From contig PABK01000059.1 of assembly GCA_002699145.1 (NCBI GenBank), positions 1 to 43,924 of the forward strand: 43,924 nt of DNA. Reading direction: 5' to 3'. Origin of the DNA: Halioglobus sp. GTDB lineage: Bacteria > Pseudomonadota > Gammaproteobacteria > Pseudomonadales > Halieaceae. Under the pieces are notes generated by a model that saw only the letters and a program-made list of their open reading frames with translations, searched no databases and had not been told where the DNA came from. Below are positions 16,451-25,432 of this stretch, piece after piece. The first letter of the stretch is position 1; each line of letters begins with the position of its first letter. Both the position numbers and the translations under genes were made by a program.

Positions 16451-18743
16451 ATGCCACAAGACGACGATTATTCTACCGATGATATCCTGCCACAGAGCGA
16501 GCGCCTCCAGGCGCTCTCTCCGGAGGAGTACGAACTGCTTTGGGGGCATCCGGTCTTCTCAGATTCTGACCGGGCCTTGTTCTTCCAGCTCAATGCCCGT
16601 GAGCAGGAGTACTTCGGTCAGCTGCGAACACCCAAAACCCGAGCCAATTTCCTGCTCCAGCTCGGTTACTTCAGGGCGCGACAGCGATTCTTCGTCCTGA
16701 CGCCCGCTTTGGTCGCTGACGACCTGGCTTACCGCAGAGAGAAATACCTCGAGGGTAAGCCGGTCCCCAATCTAAAGATGTCCAAGGTGGTGTGCCAGCG
16801 CCAATTGGCCTGGATTCTCGATCACTTCGGGTTCGAGTGCATGTCCTCACAGCACCGGGATACCCTGGAGAGCAGGGCATTGGATACGGTACGGATATCC
16901 GGTCGTCCGTTGTATGTCATGCGTGATCAGGGCAACCAAACTAACCCCGGAAAGCGTGCGCTTCTACGCCTCGCTTGTGGACTACTACACGGTGTACAAA
17001 CTGAAGAGAATGGCCGAATCGAGTAGTCGCTTATATGTGCTGTGCTTTATCCACGACCGATACCGCCGGTTGTACGATCATCTGCTCAATGCACACTGTG
17101 CACTGATCCGTCGCTACAGCGAGGAGGTGAAAGAAGCTACTCGGGAGGCCATTCTGGAACAGCGCCAGCAAGTTTCCAGTGATATGGACCGGGGTATCGA
17201 GATCCTGCAGATGTTTCTCGATTCGGACATCGACGACGCGGTGACCTTTGGCAGTATCAGGCGTATGGCCTTCAAAAAGCTGCCAAAGGCTCGCCTTGAG
17301 CGGCTCTGCGATTACCTGGCTGAAGATGGCGCCATTGATGACCGCGTACTGGAGTGGCAGGCGGTCGATAGTATTATGCCTAAGGTGAAACGGAATCTCC
17401 GTCCGCTGCTCCGTTTCTTGGACCTATCGGGCACACGCTCCCAGGCCACGCTGGTATCAGAGCTCAATAAGATGGCAGATTCCTTCCGTCGGGGAGTGCA
17501 CATGCCCGACAACATGCCGCTATCGATCGTCCCAGAGCGTTATCGGCGCCACCTAATCCAGAGCGATGGTACGCTCAACCGCAATCGCTATGAATACTTC
17601 CTCTATCGGCAATTTAGAGATCGCCTTGAAGCGGGTGACATCTTCTGCGCTGAAAGCACGCGATACCGAAGCCTGGAAGATGACCTTGTGGACCGCGAGG
17701 TGCTGGAGAACAAAGAGGTCTTGCTGCCAAATTTGGGATTGGTCGAGGCCAGTTCGCCAGTCCGAGATCAGCTAGACAATCTGAAAGAGGAACTGGCGGC
17801 GCGCTATAAGGCGGTGAATGAGCGCATCAAGGGCGGAGCCAATCCTTATGTTCATCTGCGTAACGGTCGACTCGCCTGGTCCAGGAGTCTGGAGGCGGAT
17901 GAGCCAGCCGAGCACGAACCCCTTTTCGATGTGGCTGAGCGGATCGATATCGACCAATTACTGCTTCATATCGATCGGCGGACGCATTTCTTGTCTTCCT
18001 TTGAACATGTGATGGGGCGGTACCAGCGGGGGAGGGCTAATAAGCCCCTTCTCGTTGCAGGCCTGATGGCGTTCGCCACTAAAATGGGCCTTGGGCGCAT
18101 GTCTGAGATATCTAACTTCACGCGGGACCAGCTAAGTACGGCAGCGGCTAACTTCACAAGGCTGGAGACGCTCCGGGAAGCGAATGACCGACTGGCGGAT
18201 GCCACTGCCAAGCTGCCGATCTTCCGGTACTTCGACATCGGTGACACCGTGCATTCCTCCAGTGACGGCCAGAAGTTTGAGACGGAGGTGCCCACGGTAA
18301 ACTCTCGCCACTCAGCCAAGTACTTCGGGCTAAAAAAGGGGGTTATTGCGTACACGCTGCTGGCCAGCCACGTACCCCTCAGCGCACGCATCATTGGCGC
18401 TAATGAGCACGAGAGCCACTATGTGTTCTATGTCCTGTTCAACAATACGTCTGATGCCCAGCCAAGCACTCACTCGACGGATACGCATGGCTCAAACCAG
18501 GTGAACTTCGCGCTGCTGCATTTCTTCGGCTACCGCTTTGCGCCGCGGTACCGCGATTTCAGGCACAAGATTGATACTGGACTGTATGGATTCGATAATC
18601 CCCGAACAGCCGCGGGGCCGTTGAAACCCATCCGGAAGATCAAGGAAGATCTCATCTGTGACAGGGGCGGCCGCCACCCGTTTTGTCTTGCTCTTAGTAA
18701 GCCGCACAAGTATGAGGTCAGTTCCGGAATGCTGCTGCTTTAG
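16451..18743 (+). pseudogene. tnpA: Second Tn3-family transposase, frameshifted and C-terminally truncated
   Basis: The N-terminal part (16451 to about 16935) reads a typical TnpA start (LSPEEYELLWGHPVFSDSDR). The frame then breaks near 16935 and continues in another frame from KLTPESVRFYASLVDYYTV to 18743. Catalytic Asp blocks are present: SSDGQKFE and STDTHGSNQVNFALLHFF. The final Glu block and about 200 residues are missing: after KPIRKIKEDLICD the sequence departs from the family. The TAG stop overlaps the stop codon of the TonB receptor. The protein is therefore dead by two lesions. No inverted repeat comparable to the 2725 element is seen near 15960-16450. It marks an old transposon boundary joined to the iron island. 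Confidence 0.88.
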
Positions 18744-20854
18744 AACGACCAGTTAAAACCGATCGAGGCGGTGCGTGGCTTGTTCGGCCGTGCGCCATCG
18801 GGCTGGCGGGAAACGATCGCCTGTTCATCCATCAGGTTGTCCACCTTGAGGATGATCGTGGCGGAGTCGTTCAGTTCATAGCGACTGATAAAGTCCACAA
18901 CGAACAGGTCTTCACTCCGATCGAACCGGGAGCCACCGTTGTTGCAACCCACGTCCATGCACATCTCGTCGATGTACTTGGCAACCGCGTAGTTGTTCCA
19001 GCCGAAGCCGGTCTCCACGCCCAGGCGCAGGCTGAACACGTTTTCTGGCACCGAGGCCAGGTGGTCGCCCTCGCTGAAACCTGCCTCGTCATTGTCCTTG
19101 CTGACTTCCGCATCGGTGTAGGTGTACATGGCATCGAGTGGAATCATGAGATTGCCCAGCTCGAGGGAAGTACCCGCCTGCAGTTCCAGGCCGGTAATAG
19201 TTGCCTCGCCGGTATTGAAGGAGCCCGAGGTCGAGCCATCGCTGCAGGGGCTGGCGTTGGAGCAGTTTTCGGTTTTGTTGTTGAAATCGCTGTAAAAACC
19301 GATCGCCTCGACAAACCAGCTGCCCTGGTAGCGCACACCGGCTTCCCAGTTGGTGCTGGTTTCGGGATCTTCATTGCGCTGGGCGCTACCACCGAGGGGA
19401 GAGAATCCGCGGTGAACACCCGCCAGTACCTGCCAGTTGTCGCTCAGGTCATAGGTGAATGATGCGCCGGGGAGCCACTCGGCGGAACTGTTCTCGCGAC
19501 GGCTATCCAGTACCTGGCGCTCGGGGTCCTCGTACTGTTTGCGCCAGGATTCGACATCTTCGTAACGCAGGGCTAGGTTTGCATTGAGTGCGTCGTTAAG
19601 CTGCCAACTGTCCACTGCCCAGAAGGAGAGGGCGTCGGCCTGTTCCAGGCGGTTGTCGCTGCCAGAGGGCTCTTTGATGCTGACGAATACCAGTCCACCG
19701 TTTACCTGATCGTAGTACTCGGTGGGCTGAAAACGGTCCATCTCGTCTTGGTGAACGCGTCCGCCCAGGGCCAGCTGGTGAGCGCCCAGATCGACGTCGA
19801 AGTTGACATCCAGGCCCTTGGATTCATATTCCCGGCTGTTGTGCTTGTAGGGCAGGCCCTCGGCGTCGATGGTGCCTTCGAGGATGCCCTGGGTTTCCAG
19901 GTCACCGCCGTTGGCGGCTTCCACCAGGCTGCCGCCACCACTGAGCTTGAACCAGTCCCGGGTGAACTCGTTGTAGTAGCCGATTGCGGTCATGTTCACG
20001 TTGCTCCCGAGGCGGAGCTGGTAGGTTAGGCTATAGCCCTGGTGCTCGTTGTCCATCTGGTCGATAGATGACAGGCCATAGCGCCGATTCTCGTTTCGAT
20101 CGAAATCCCGGTCGGTGGCACCTAGGTAGGTCTCGTCTGACGTCTCCTCGGAGTACTGGGCCTTGAGGAGCAGGCTCTGGAGGTCGCCTTCCCAACCCAG
20201 CTTGACCACATAGTCGGCAATATCGTAGCCGGTGTCATTGCTGCTGCGGTCGATGTCCTTGAAGCCATCGCTCTGGCGCTGGGCGGTTTCCACTAGGTAG
20301 CCGAAGTCACCGGAGCGCCCGCCCCAGTTGGCCAGCAGATCCATCTCGTTGTTCTCACCGTATCGGAAACTGACGCCACCTGTGTTTTCCTGCGGGATCG
20401 GGGTGGAAACCATGTTTACCACACCGCCGGTAGTCTGGGGGCCGTAGCGCAGAAGCGGTGCGCCCTTGAGTACCTCTACTGAGTGCATGCGCAGCGCAGT
20501 GGGGAAATAGTAGGCCGCCGGGTTGGAGTAGGGCGCGGGGGCGATCATGACTCCGTCTTCCATCAAGGTCACCTTGGAAGCTCGTTCACTGGTTGCACCG
20601 CGGATACCGATGTTGGGTCGCAGGCCGTAACCGTCTTCCTCCTGGATGTAGATTCCCGGGACCGTCTTGAGCAACTGGTTGATGTCGTTGGCGGCCTCGA
20701 TAAGAATCTGGTCATTGCCCACCACGGAACCGGATCCTGGCAGGGTCCTAGCCTCGTCCTGGCTGCCGACGATGGTGATTTCTTCCAACGCAATACCGTA
20801 CGCGTTGCTGGCCACAATGGTCGCTATCGCAGCGCTCAGGAAATGCTTCTTCAT
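18740..20854 (-). CDS. fecA: TonB-dependent ferric siderophore/citrate receptor, FecA-like
   Basis: This 704-aa outer-membrane receptor has a signal peptide (MKKHFLSAAIATIVASNAYG), a TonB box-like EEITIVG near residue 25, a plug domain to about residue 150, and a 22-strand barrel ending in aromatic Phe (FNWSF). The plug reads GLRPNIGIRGATSERASKVTLMEDG and IAPAPYSNPAAYYFP, close to the FecA family. No FecR-interacting signalling extension is present, and no fecIR genes are nearby. It lies 139 bases downstream of fbpC, with a Fur box in that gap. A FecA-like gate plus FbpABC would carry ferric iron across both membranes. Its stop codon sits directly at the junction with the decayed tnpA, so its native terminator was probably lost. 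A Cys pair lies in one barrel loop (CSNASPC). Confidence 0.9.
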   Translation of the reverse strand: MKKHFLSAAIATIVASNAYGIALEEITIVGSQDEARTLPGSGSVVGNDQILIEAANDINQLLKTVPGIYIQEEDGYGLRPNIGIRGATSERASKVTLMEDGVMIAPAPYSNPAAYYFPTALRMHSVEVLKGAPLLRYGPQTTGGVVNMVSTPIPQENTGGVSFRYGENNEMDLLANWGGRSGDFGYLVETAQRQSDGFKDIDRSSNDTGYDIADYVVKLGWEGDLQSLLLKAQYSEETSDETYLGATDRDFDRNENRRYGLSSIDQMDNEHQGYSLTYQLRLGSNVNMTAIGYYNEFTRDWFKLSGGGSLVEAANGGDLETQGILEGTIDAEGLPYKHNSREYESKGLDVNFDVDLGAHQLALGGRVHQDEMDRFQPTEYYDQVNGGLVFVSIKEPSGSDNRLEQADALSFWAVDSWQLNDALNANLALRYEDVESWRKQYEDPERQVLDSRRENSSAEWLPGASFTYDLSDNWQVLAGVHRGFSPLGGSAQRNEDPETSTNWEAGVRYQGSWFVEAIGFYSDFNNKTENCSNASPCSDGSTSGSFNTGEATITGLELQAGTSLELGNLMIPLDAMYTYTDAEVSKDNDEAGFSEGDHLASVPENVFSLRLGVETGFGWNNYAVAKYIDEMCMDVGCNNGGSRFDRSEDLFVVDFISRYELNDSATIILKVDNLMDEQAIVSRQPDGARPNKPRTASIGFNWSF

Positions 20855-20934
20855 GTTCTACCCTTGGTTGTTTTGATTTTGTGCAAGACCAACCACCGAA
20901 GCCTGGTCAGCCGGTCAAGATTGGAGTGAATACT

Positions 20935-20953
20935 AATGATAATGATTATTATT
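20935..20953 (-). promoter_or_regulatory. Fur box before fecA-like gene
   Basis: AATGATAATGATTATTATT (plus-strand reading) is three adjacent NATWAT hexamers, the modular Fur site. It is about 80 bases upstream of the receptor start, so the receptor should be iron-repressed. Confidence 0.8.
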
Positions 20954-20993
20954 TGCAACAGATAATGGAATAATTCTTATGGGGGGAATCGAG

Positions 20994-22028
20994 TTAGTTC
21001 CTGAAGGTGACCCGGCGGCGCTGGACGAGGGCGACCGGCATTGCGTCACCAATTGCCAGGCTGACATGGTTGGGGGCTTGGCACAGAATTCGCTGGCCAT
21101 CGGGTAGCGACAGCGCGTAGAGATAACTTGCCCCGCGGAAAGTGCGGGCGGCTACCGGCAGGCGCAGGTCGCTTCCTGGCTGGTAGCTGACATCTTCCGG
21201 GCGCAGCAGCAGCTTCAGCCGCTCCCCTGGCACCGGGTCTTCCCCCTCATTGAGACCGAGTGCGCGATCCAGCTCGGGGTTCTCGCCAGTGGCGAGACGG
21301 AGTATGGCCCCCTGGCCGACGAAGCCGGCCACGAATTCGGAGACGGGATCGTGATATAGCTGGTAGGGTGTGCCCGCCTGTATGAGTTCGCCGTCCTTGA
21401 GTAGGGCTATGTGGTCTGACATAGCGAAGGCCTCGTGCTGGTCGTGGGTAACCAAGATGGCCGTCACGTTGTTGGCCTTAAGCAGGTCGCGCACCTCACA
21501 GGCCAGCTGTTCACGCAGATCGGTGTCTAGGCTGGCGAACGGCTCATCCAGCAGCAGTATCTCAGGGTCCGGCGCCAGGGCGCGGGCCAGGGCTACCCGC
21601 TGCTGTTGGCCGCCGGATAGTTCGTGGGGGTAGCGGTCCGACTGTGCACTAAGGCCAACCAGCCGCAGCATTTTGTCAATTCGCGCACGCCGCGCGTCTG
21701 CCGCCAGCGAGTTGAGCCCGAAGCCCACGTTGCCGCGCACATTGAGGTGGGGAAACAGAGCAAAATCCTGGAAAACCATGCCCACCCTGCGCTGCTCCGA
21801 TGGCAATCTGAATCCGGGGCAGCTGATCAGGTGGTCGTGCAGGCTGATCTCGCCGGCGGCGACCGGCTCGAATCCGGCGATGGCGCGCAACAGGGTGGTC
21901 TTGCCACAGCCCGAGGGGCCCAGCAGGCAACCAATCTGGCCCGTTTCCAGGTTGAGGGAAATATCGCGGGCGGCGGTGAAGCTGGCATAGTTCACTGACA
22001 CCTGCCGTAATTCAAGTTGCCTGGTCAT
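20994..22028 (-). CDS. fbpC: Ferric iron ABC transporter ATPase
   Basis: This 344-aa ATPase drives FbpABC import. Walker A is GPSGCGKTTLLRAIAG, the signature is LSGGQQQRVALARAL, Walker B is ILLLDEPFASLD and the switch His lies in ILVTHDQHEA. The C-terminal about 100 residues form a TOBE-like regulatory domain with LLRPEDVSY, as in FbpC and PotA. Its start overlaps the stop of fbpB by four bases (ATGA), giving translational coupling. Length and motifs are complete. Fe(III) is favoured by the neighbouring YY-containing binding protein and the Fur boxes. Confidence 0.93.
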   Translation of the reverse strand: MTRQLELRQVSVNYASFTAARDISLNLETGQIGCLLGPSGCGKTTLLRAIAGFEPVAAGEISLHDHLISCPGFRLPSEQRRVGMVFQDFALFPHLNVRGNVGFGLNSLAADARRARIDKMLRLVGLSAQSDRYPHELSGGQQQRVALARALAPDPEILLLDEPFASLDTDLREQLACEVRDLLKANNVTAILVTHDQHEAFAMSDHIALLKDGELIQAGTPYQLYHDPVSEFVAGFVGQGAILRLATGENPELDRALGLNEGEDPVPGERLKLLLRPEDVSYQPGSDLRLPVAARTFRGASYLYALSLPDGQRILCQAPNHVSLAIGDAMPVALVQRRRVTFRN

Positions 22029-23701
22029 TGTTCCTCTCCTGAGGAGATACCCCGGCTGAGCAGTATGACCGGCAGCAGCCCGATCAGCACAATGGTCAGT
22101 GCCGGTGTGGCGGCATCCGCCAAGCGTTCATCCGAGGCCAGTTCGTAGGTCCTGACCGCCAAGGTGTTGAAGTTAAAGGGGCGCAGGATCAGGGTGGCGG
22201 GTAACTCCTTGAGTACATCCACGAATACCAGTAGCAGGGCAGTCAGCATGCTGCCCCGCAGTATAGGCAGGTGAACCCGGCGCAGCACGGCGGCCGGTGT
22301 ATGGCCGAGGGAGCGGGCGGATTCATCGAGGCTGGGTCTGACTCTCGCCAGGCCGGACTCAACTGACTGCAGGGATACCGAGAGGAACCGCACCAGGTAG
22401 GCAAAGACCAGCGCGATCAGGGATCCGCTCAACAGCAGCCCGCTGGAAATGCCGAAGTGCTCACGCAGGAAGCTGTCAAGGTGATTGTCGAACCAGGCAA
22501 AGGGAATCAGTACTCCAACCGCGATAACGGTGCCGGGCACGGCGTAACCCATGGCCGCTGTCCGCACGGACAGGGCCTCCATACGCCCGGGATAGAGTCG
22601 CCTGCCGTAGGCGAGGAACAGCGCGATCAACAGGCAGCAGGTACTGGCGACCGCAGCCAGCATGAAGCTGTTGCCGGCCAGCGCCAGAAAGTCCGTATCG
22701 AACTGCCGGGGCCAGTCGCGGGCGGCCCAGAACAACAGCTGTCCGGCGGGCAGGATGAAACCGGCCAGGAGTATGGCGGCTGACGCGCCGAAACAGGCGC
22801 TGCCGCGCCAGCCATGTAGTTCAACGCGGGCTACCTGTCTGCGCACTGCACTGTGGTGAAAGCGAATGCGTCCCCTGGATATCCGTTCCAGGGCGAACAG
22901 GGCAAATACGAACAGCAACAGGAAGGAGGCGAGTTGGGCGGCAGTGGTTAGTTCACCCAGGCCATACCAGGTGCGAAAAATCCCGGTGGTGAATACGCTG
23001 ACACCGAAGTAATCCACGGTACCGAAATCCGCAAGGGTTTCCATCAGTGCCAGGCTGACACCCGCGGCGACAGCCGGGCGGGCCATTGGCAGGGCAACCA
23101 GGAAGAGAGTTGTCCAAGGGCCCCGTCCCAGGTTACGGCTGGCCTCCAGCAGGGCGGTGGACTGCTCGGTGAAGGCCACGCGCGCCAGCAGGTACACGTA
23201 GGGGTAGAGCACCAGCGACAGCATACATGCCGCCCCGCCGAGAGAGCGGATCTCCGGGAACCAGTAGTCGCCATAACCCCAGTTGAAAGTTTCCCGAAGG
23301 ATTGTTTGAACAGGTCCGGTGAAGTCCAGTATGCCGGTATAGGTGTAGGCTATAATGTATGCGGGCATGGCCAACGGCAGCAGCAGTGCCCAGCTGAAAA
23401 AACGACGCCCCGGGAAGTCACACATGGCAGTCAGCCAGGCGGCGCTAACTCCAAGGAAAAAGGTGCCGAGGCCAACTCCAATCATCAACAGTAGGGAATT
23501 GACGATGTAATCAGATAGCACCGTCTGAATCAGGTGGTGCCACATCTCGCTGAAGGGCAGCGCGAGGCTGCCAATAATCACTAATACCGGGACGGCCAGG
23601 AGCAGTGCGACCACAAGCAGGCCGCCGCGCCAACTTTTAACGTTTGCGACAGGCGCAACCTTTTGGGAGATTGGTTGAGCAGAGCTCTCGCCTACTTCCA
23701 A
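22025..23701 (-). CDS. fbpB: Ferric iron ABC transporter permease (two-domain)
   Basis: This 558-aa inner-membrane permease consists of two fused BPD_transp_1 domains, with about 12 membrane helices. Each half has an EAA-like coupling loop, seen in EASRNLGRGPWTTLFLVALPMARPA and DESARSLGHTPAAVLRRVHLPILRG. Fused permeases of this length are standard for FbpB/SfuB/HitB. The start is TTG at 23701, overlapping the end of fbpA by ten bases; no in-frame ATG precedes the first helix, so TTG is likely right. The order fbpA-fbpB-fbpC is a single operon led by a Fur box. Confidence 0.93.
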   Translation of the reverse strand: MEVGESSAQPISQKVAPVANVKSWRGGLLVVALLLAVPVLVIIGSLALPFSEMWHHLIQTVLSDYIVNSLLLMIGVGLGTFFLGVSAAWLTAMCDFPGRRFFSWALLLPLAMPAYIIAYTYTGILDFTGPVQTILRETFNWGYGDYWFPEIRSLGGAACMLSLVLYPYVYLLARVAFTEQSTALLEASRNLGRGPWTTLFLVALPMARPAVAAGVSLALMETLADFGTVDYFGVSVFTTGIFRTWYGLGELTTAAQLASFLLLFVFALFALERISRGRIRFHHSAVRRQVARVELHGWRGSACFGASAAILLAGFILPAGQLLFWAARDWPRQFDTDFLALAGNSFMLAAVASTCCLLIALFLAYGRRLYPGRMEALSVRTAAMGYAVPGTVIAVGVLIPFAWFDNHLDSFLREHFGISSGLLLSGSLIALVFAYLVRFLSVSLQSVESGLARVRPSLDESARSLGHTPAAVLRRVHLPILRGSMLTALLLVFVDVLKELPATLILRPFNFNTLAVRTYELASDERLADAATPALTIVLIGLLPVILLSRGISSGEEQ

Positions 23702-24720
23702 CTAGCTCGGTCCATAGCCATTACGGCTTGGGCATTTAGCCGACCCAATTCGCTGACATCGACCTGATCGGCTTTGAAATCGCCCCAGGATTTGAGCAGT
23801 TCGCCGGGGTCAACACCAGCTCGGCTGGGGTATTCGTTGTTGGATTCGGCATACCACGTCTGGCTATCACTGCGGGCGAGAAACTCGATCAGGGCGATGG
23901 CCTGCTCCCTGTTCTTGCTCGCCGAGGTAACGCCGGCACCACTGACATTGATGTGGGTGCCGCGATCCTCTTGGTTGGGCCAAAAAATGCCAACTTTGGC
24001 CGCCGCTGCCTGTTGTTTTGGGTCGCTGGATTTGATCATGGCGCCGAGGTAATAGCTGTTCACCACGGCCACATCACACAGTCCTGCAGCAATCGCAGCA
24101 ACCTGGTCCCGATCGCCGCCCTGTGGTGGACGGGCAAAATTGGGTACAAACGCTGCCAGCCAGGAGGCGGTCTTTTTTTCGCCCTGGGTTGCCAGCATGC
24201 CTGCCACCAACGACTGGTTATAGATATTGCTGGAGGATCGGATGCAAATGCGGCCCTTCCACTGGGGTTCGGTCAAGGCCTCGTAGGTGCTGAGATTCGT
24301 AGGCTGAACACGGTTGTTGGAGTAAACGATGGCTCGGGCCCTAACGGACAGACCGAACCAGAAGTTTTCCGGGCTGCGCAGATGGGCGGGGATGCTCTCG
24401 GACAGCATCTCGGACGCTATCGGCTGCAAAACATCGGCCTGCTGGGCCCGGTAGAGACGTCCGGCGTCGGTTGTGATCAGAACATCCGCAGGCGAGTTGA
24501 GCCCTTCGCTTTTCAGCCGCGTCAGCAGGGCATCGCCCTTGGCGGTAACTAGGTTTACCTTAATGCCGGATTCGGCGCTGAACTTATCGAGTAGCGGTTT
24601 GATTAGCGCTTCCTTGCGGGCAGAATACACGTTGACCTCTGCGGCAATGAGACTGGGGGTCACCAGGATAAAGGTGAACAGTGGGATTAGGCGGGTCAGT
24701 TTTTTCAGAGGAACTAGCAT
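23692..24720 (-). CDS. fbpA: Periplasmic ferric iron-binding protein
   Basis: This 342-aa solute-binding protein has a signal peptide (IPLFTFILVTPSLIAA, cleavage before EVNVYSAR). The mature start VNVYSARKEALIKPLLDKF and the adjacent tyrosines Y223-Y224 in VVNSYYLGAM are the Fe(III)-binding hallmarks of FbpA/HitA. The frame extends upstream to TTG 24753, but that start would lie inside the Fur box, so ATG 24720 is chosen. No strong Shine-Dalgarno is visible before it. It would hand ferric ions to FbpB/C. Confidence 0.93.
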   Translation of the reverse strand: MLVPLKKLTRLIPLFTFILVTPSLIAAEVNVYSARKEALIKPLLDKFSAESGIKVNLVTAKGDALLTRLKSEGLNSPADVLITTDAGRLYRAQQADVLQPIASEMLSESIPAHLRSPENFWFGLSVRARAIVYSNNRVQPTNLSTYEALTEPQWKGRICIRSSSNIYNQSLVAGMLATQGEKKTASWLAAFVPNFARPPQGGDRDQVAAIAAGLCDVAVVNSYYLGAMIKSSDPKQQAAAAKVGIFWPNQEDRGTHINVSGAGVTSASKNREQAIALIEFLARSDSQTWYAESNNEYPSRAGVDPGELLKSWGDFKADQVDVSELGRLNAQAVMAMDRASWK

Positions 24721-24742
24721 GGGATTTTTTCGGGCAGATTTC

Positions 24743-24761
24743 GAGAATGGCAATTATTCTC
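24743..24761 (-). promoter_or_regulatory. Fur box before fbpABC
   Basis: The 19-mer GAGAATGGCAATTATTCTC (plus strand) is a near-palindrome with 6-bp arms GAGAAT and ATTCTC, close to the Fur consensus. It is 23 bases upstream of the fbpA start, so Fur with Fe(II) should repress the operon. Confidence 0.8.
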
Positions 24762-24952
24762 ATTTAGATGCCGTTGGCAAGGGGTATTTGTAGGTGAGTA
24801 ACCAAAACCCAGAGTAATTCTCACTATCCAATTGCATAATTCCGCATAAAATACTGAAAAATATAGATGTTACCAAGGAGCGCGGGTGAATGAGAGGCGG
24901 TCCCGCCGAATGGTTCCTAGTCTCAAGTCCGGCGTATGGGAATTTTCTTACA

Positions 24953-24981
24953 TTGACTCCTTATAGCCACTACTGTAACGT
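24953..24981 (+). promoter_or_regulatory. Candidate promoter of first czc operon
   Basis: TTGACT (24953-24958) and TAACGT (24976-24981) have a 17-base spacer, 33 bases before the czcI-like start. TTACA (24948-24952) and TGTAA (24974-24978) make an inverted pair around it that could be an activator site. No regulator gene is adjacent. Confidence 0.45.
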
Positions 24982-25014
24982 GACAGCGATGCTTGTTGTA
25001 GGGACCGTAGACTG

Positions 25015-25371
25015 ATGTCCAGATCGTGGACAATAATACTGATTGCGATAGTGATGGTGGTGCAAACCTTCTCCGTCATATCTGATGTCTTGCCGTCGCA
25101 CCTTGGTGATATCCATCAGCACGAGCAGGATTCGCATGCGATTATCGATGATCTCCCCTCCTCGACGGACATTGGTTTAAGCGAGTCAACTGAGCACTCG
25201 GCCGATCTTTCCGATAACTGTCAGGGAAACCATTGTCATGGTTCTCATTTATTGGTGATCACGAATGTCGGTGATTACCCAGCATTGATGACTTCACTGT
25301 ACGATTCTAGTTACAGCGTTAAATACATAGCCAAACACGTAGACTCATTCCTCCGCCCTCCCATCGCCTGA
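25015..25371 (+). CDS. Small exported His-rich protein, CzcI-like (copy 1)
   Basis: This 118-aa protein has one N-terminal hydrophobic segment (WTIILIAIVMVVQTFSVI), giving a signal or anchor, then a His/Asp/Ser-rich region (HLGDIHQHEQDSH, NCQGNHCHGSH). It ends in LRPPIA, as does its paralogue at 30928-31272. It sits directly before czcC, where small periplasmic CzcI proteins occur in known czc operons. A role as periplasmic metal buffer or regulator is inferred. Sequence similarity to the reference CzcI is weak, so the name is used only for position and composition. No Pro-rich or CXXC motif is seen. Confidence 0.7.
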   Translation: MSRSWTIILIAIVMVVQTFSVISDVLPSHLGDIHQHEQDSHAIIDDLPSSTDIGLSESTEHSADLSDNCQGNHCHGSHLLVITNVGDYPALMTSLYDSSYSVKYIAKHVDSFLRPPIA

Positions 25372-25432
25372 ACCTGTAAATCAAGCCCCCGGAAGGGGAT
25401 TTACTTACTGTTGATTTCACAGGAATCAGGTT

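Noticed and set aside
18992-20029. Plus-strand frames inside the TonB receptor gene (19061-19462, 19748-20029)
   Set aside because: They mirror the receptor's codon pattern, have no start signals and no domain, and are shadows.
24718-24753. Upstream TTG start for fbpA
   Set aside because: That start lies within the Fur box and would add 11 residues before a good signal peptide that already starts at ATG 24720.
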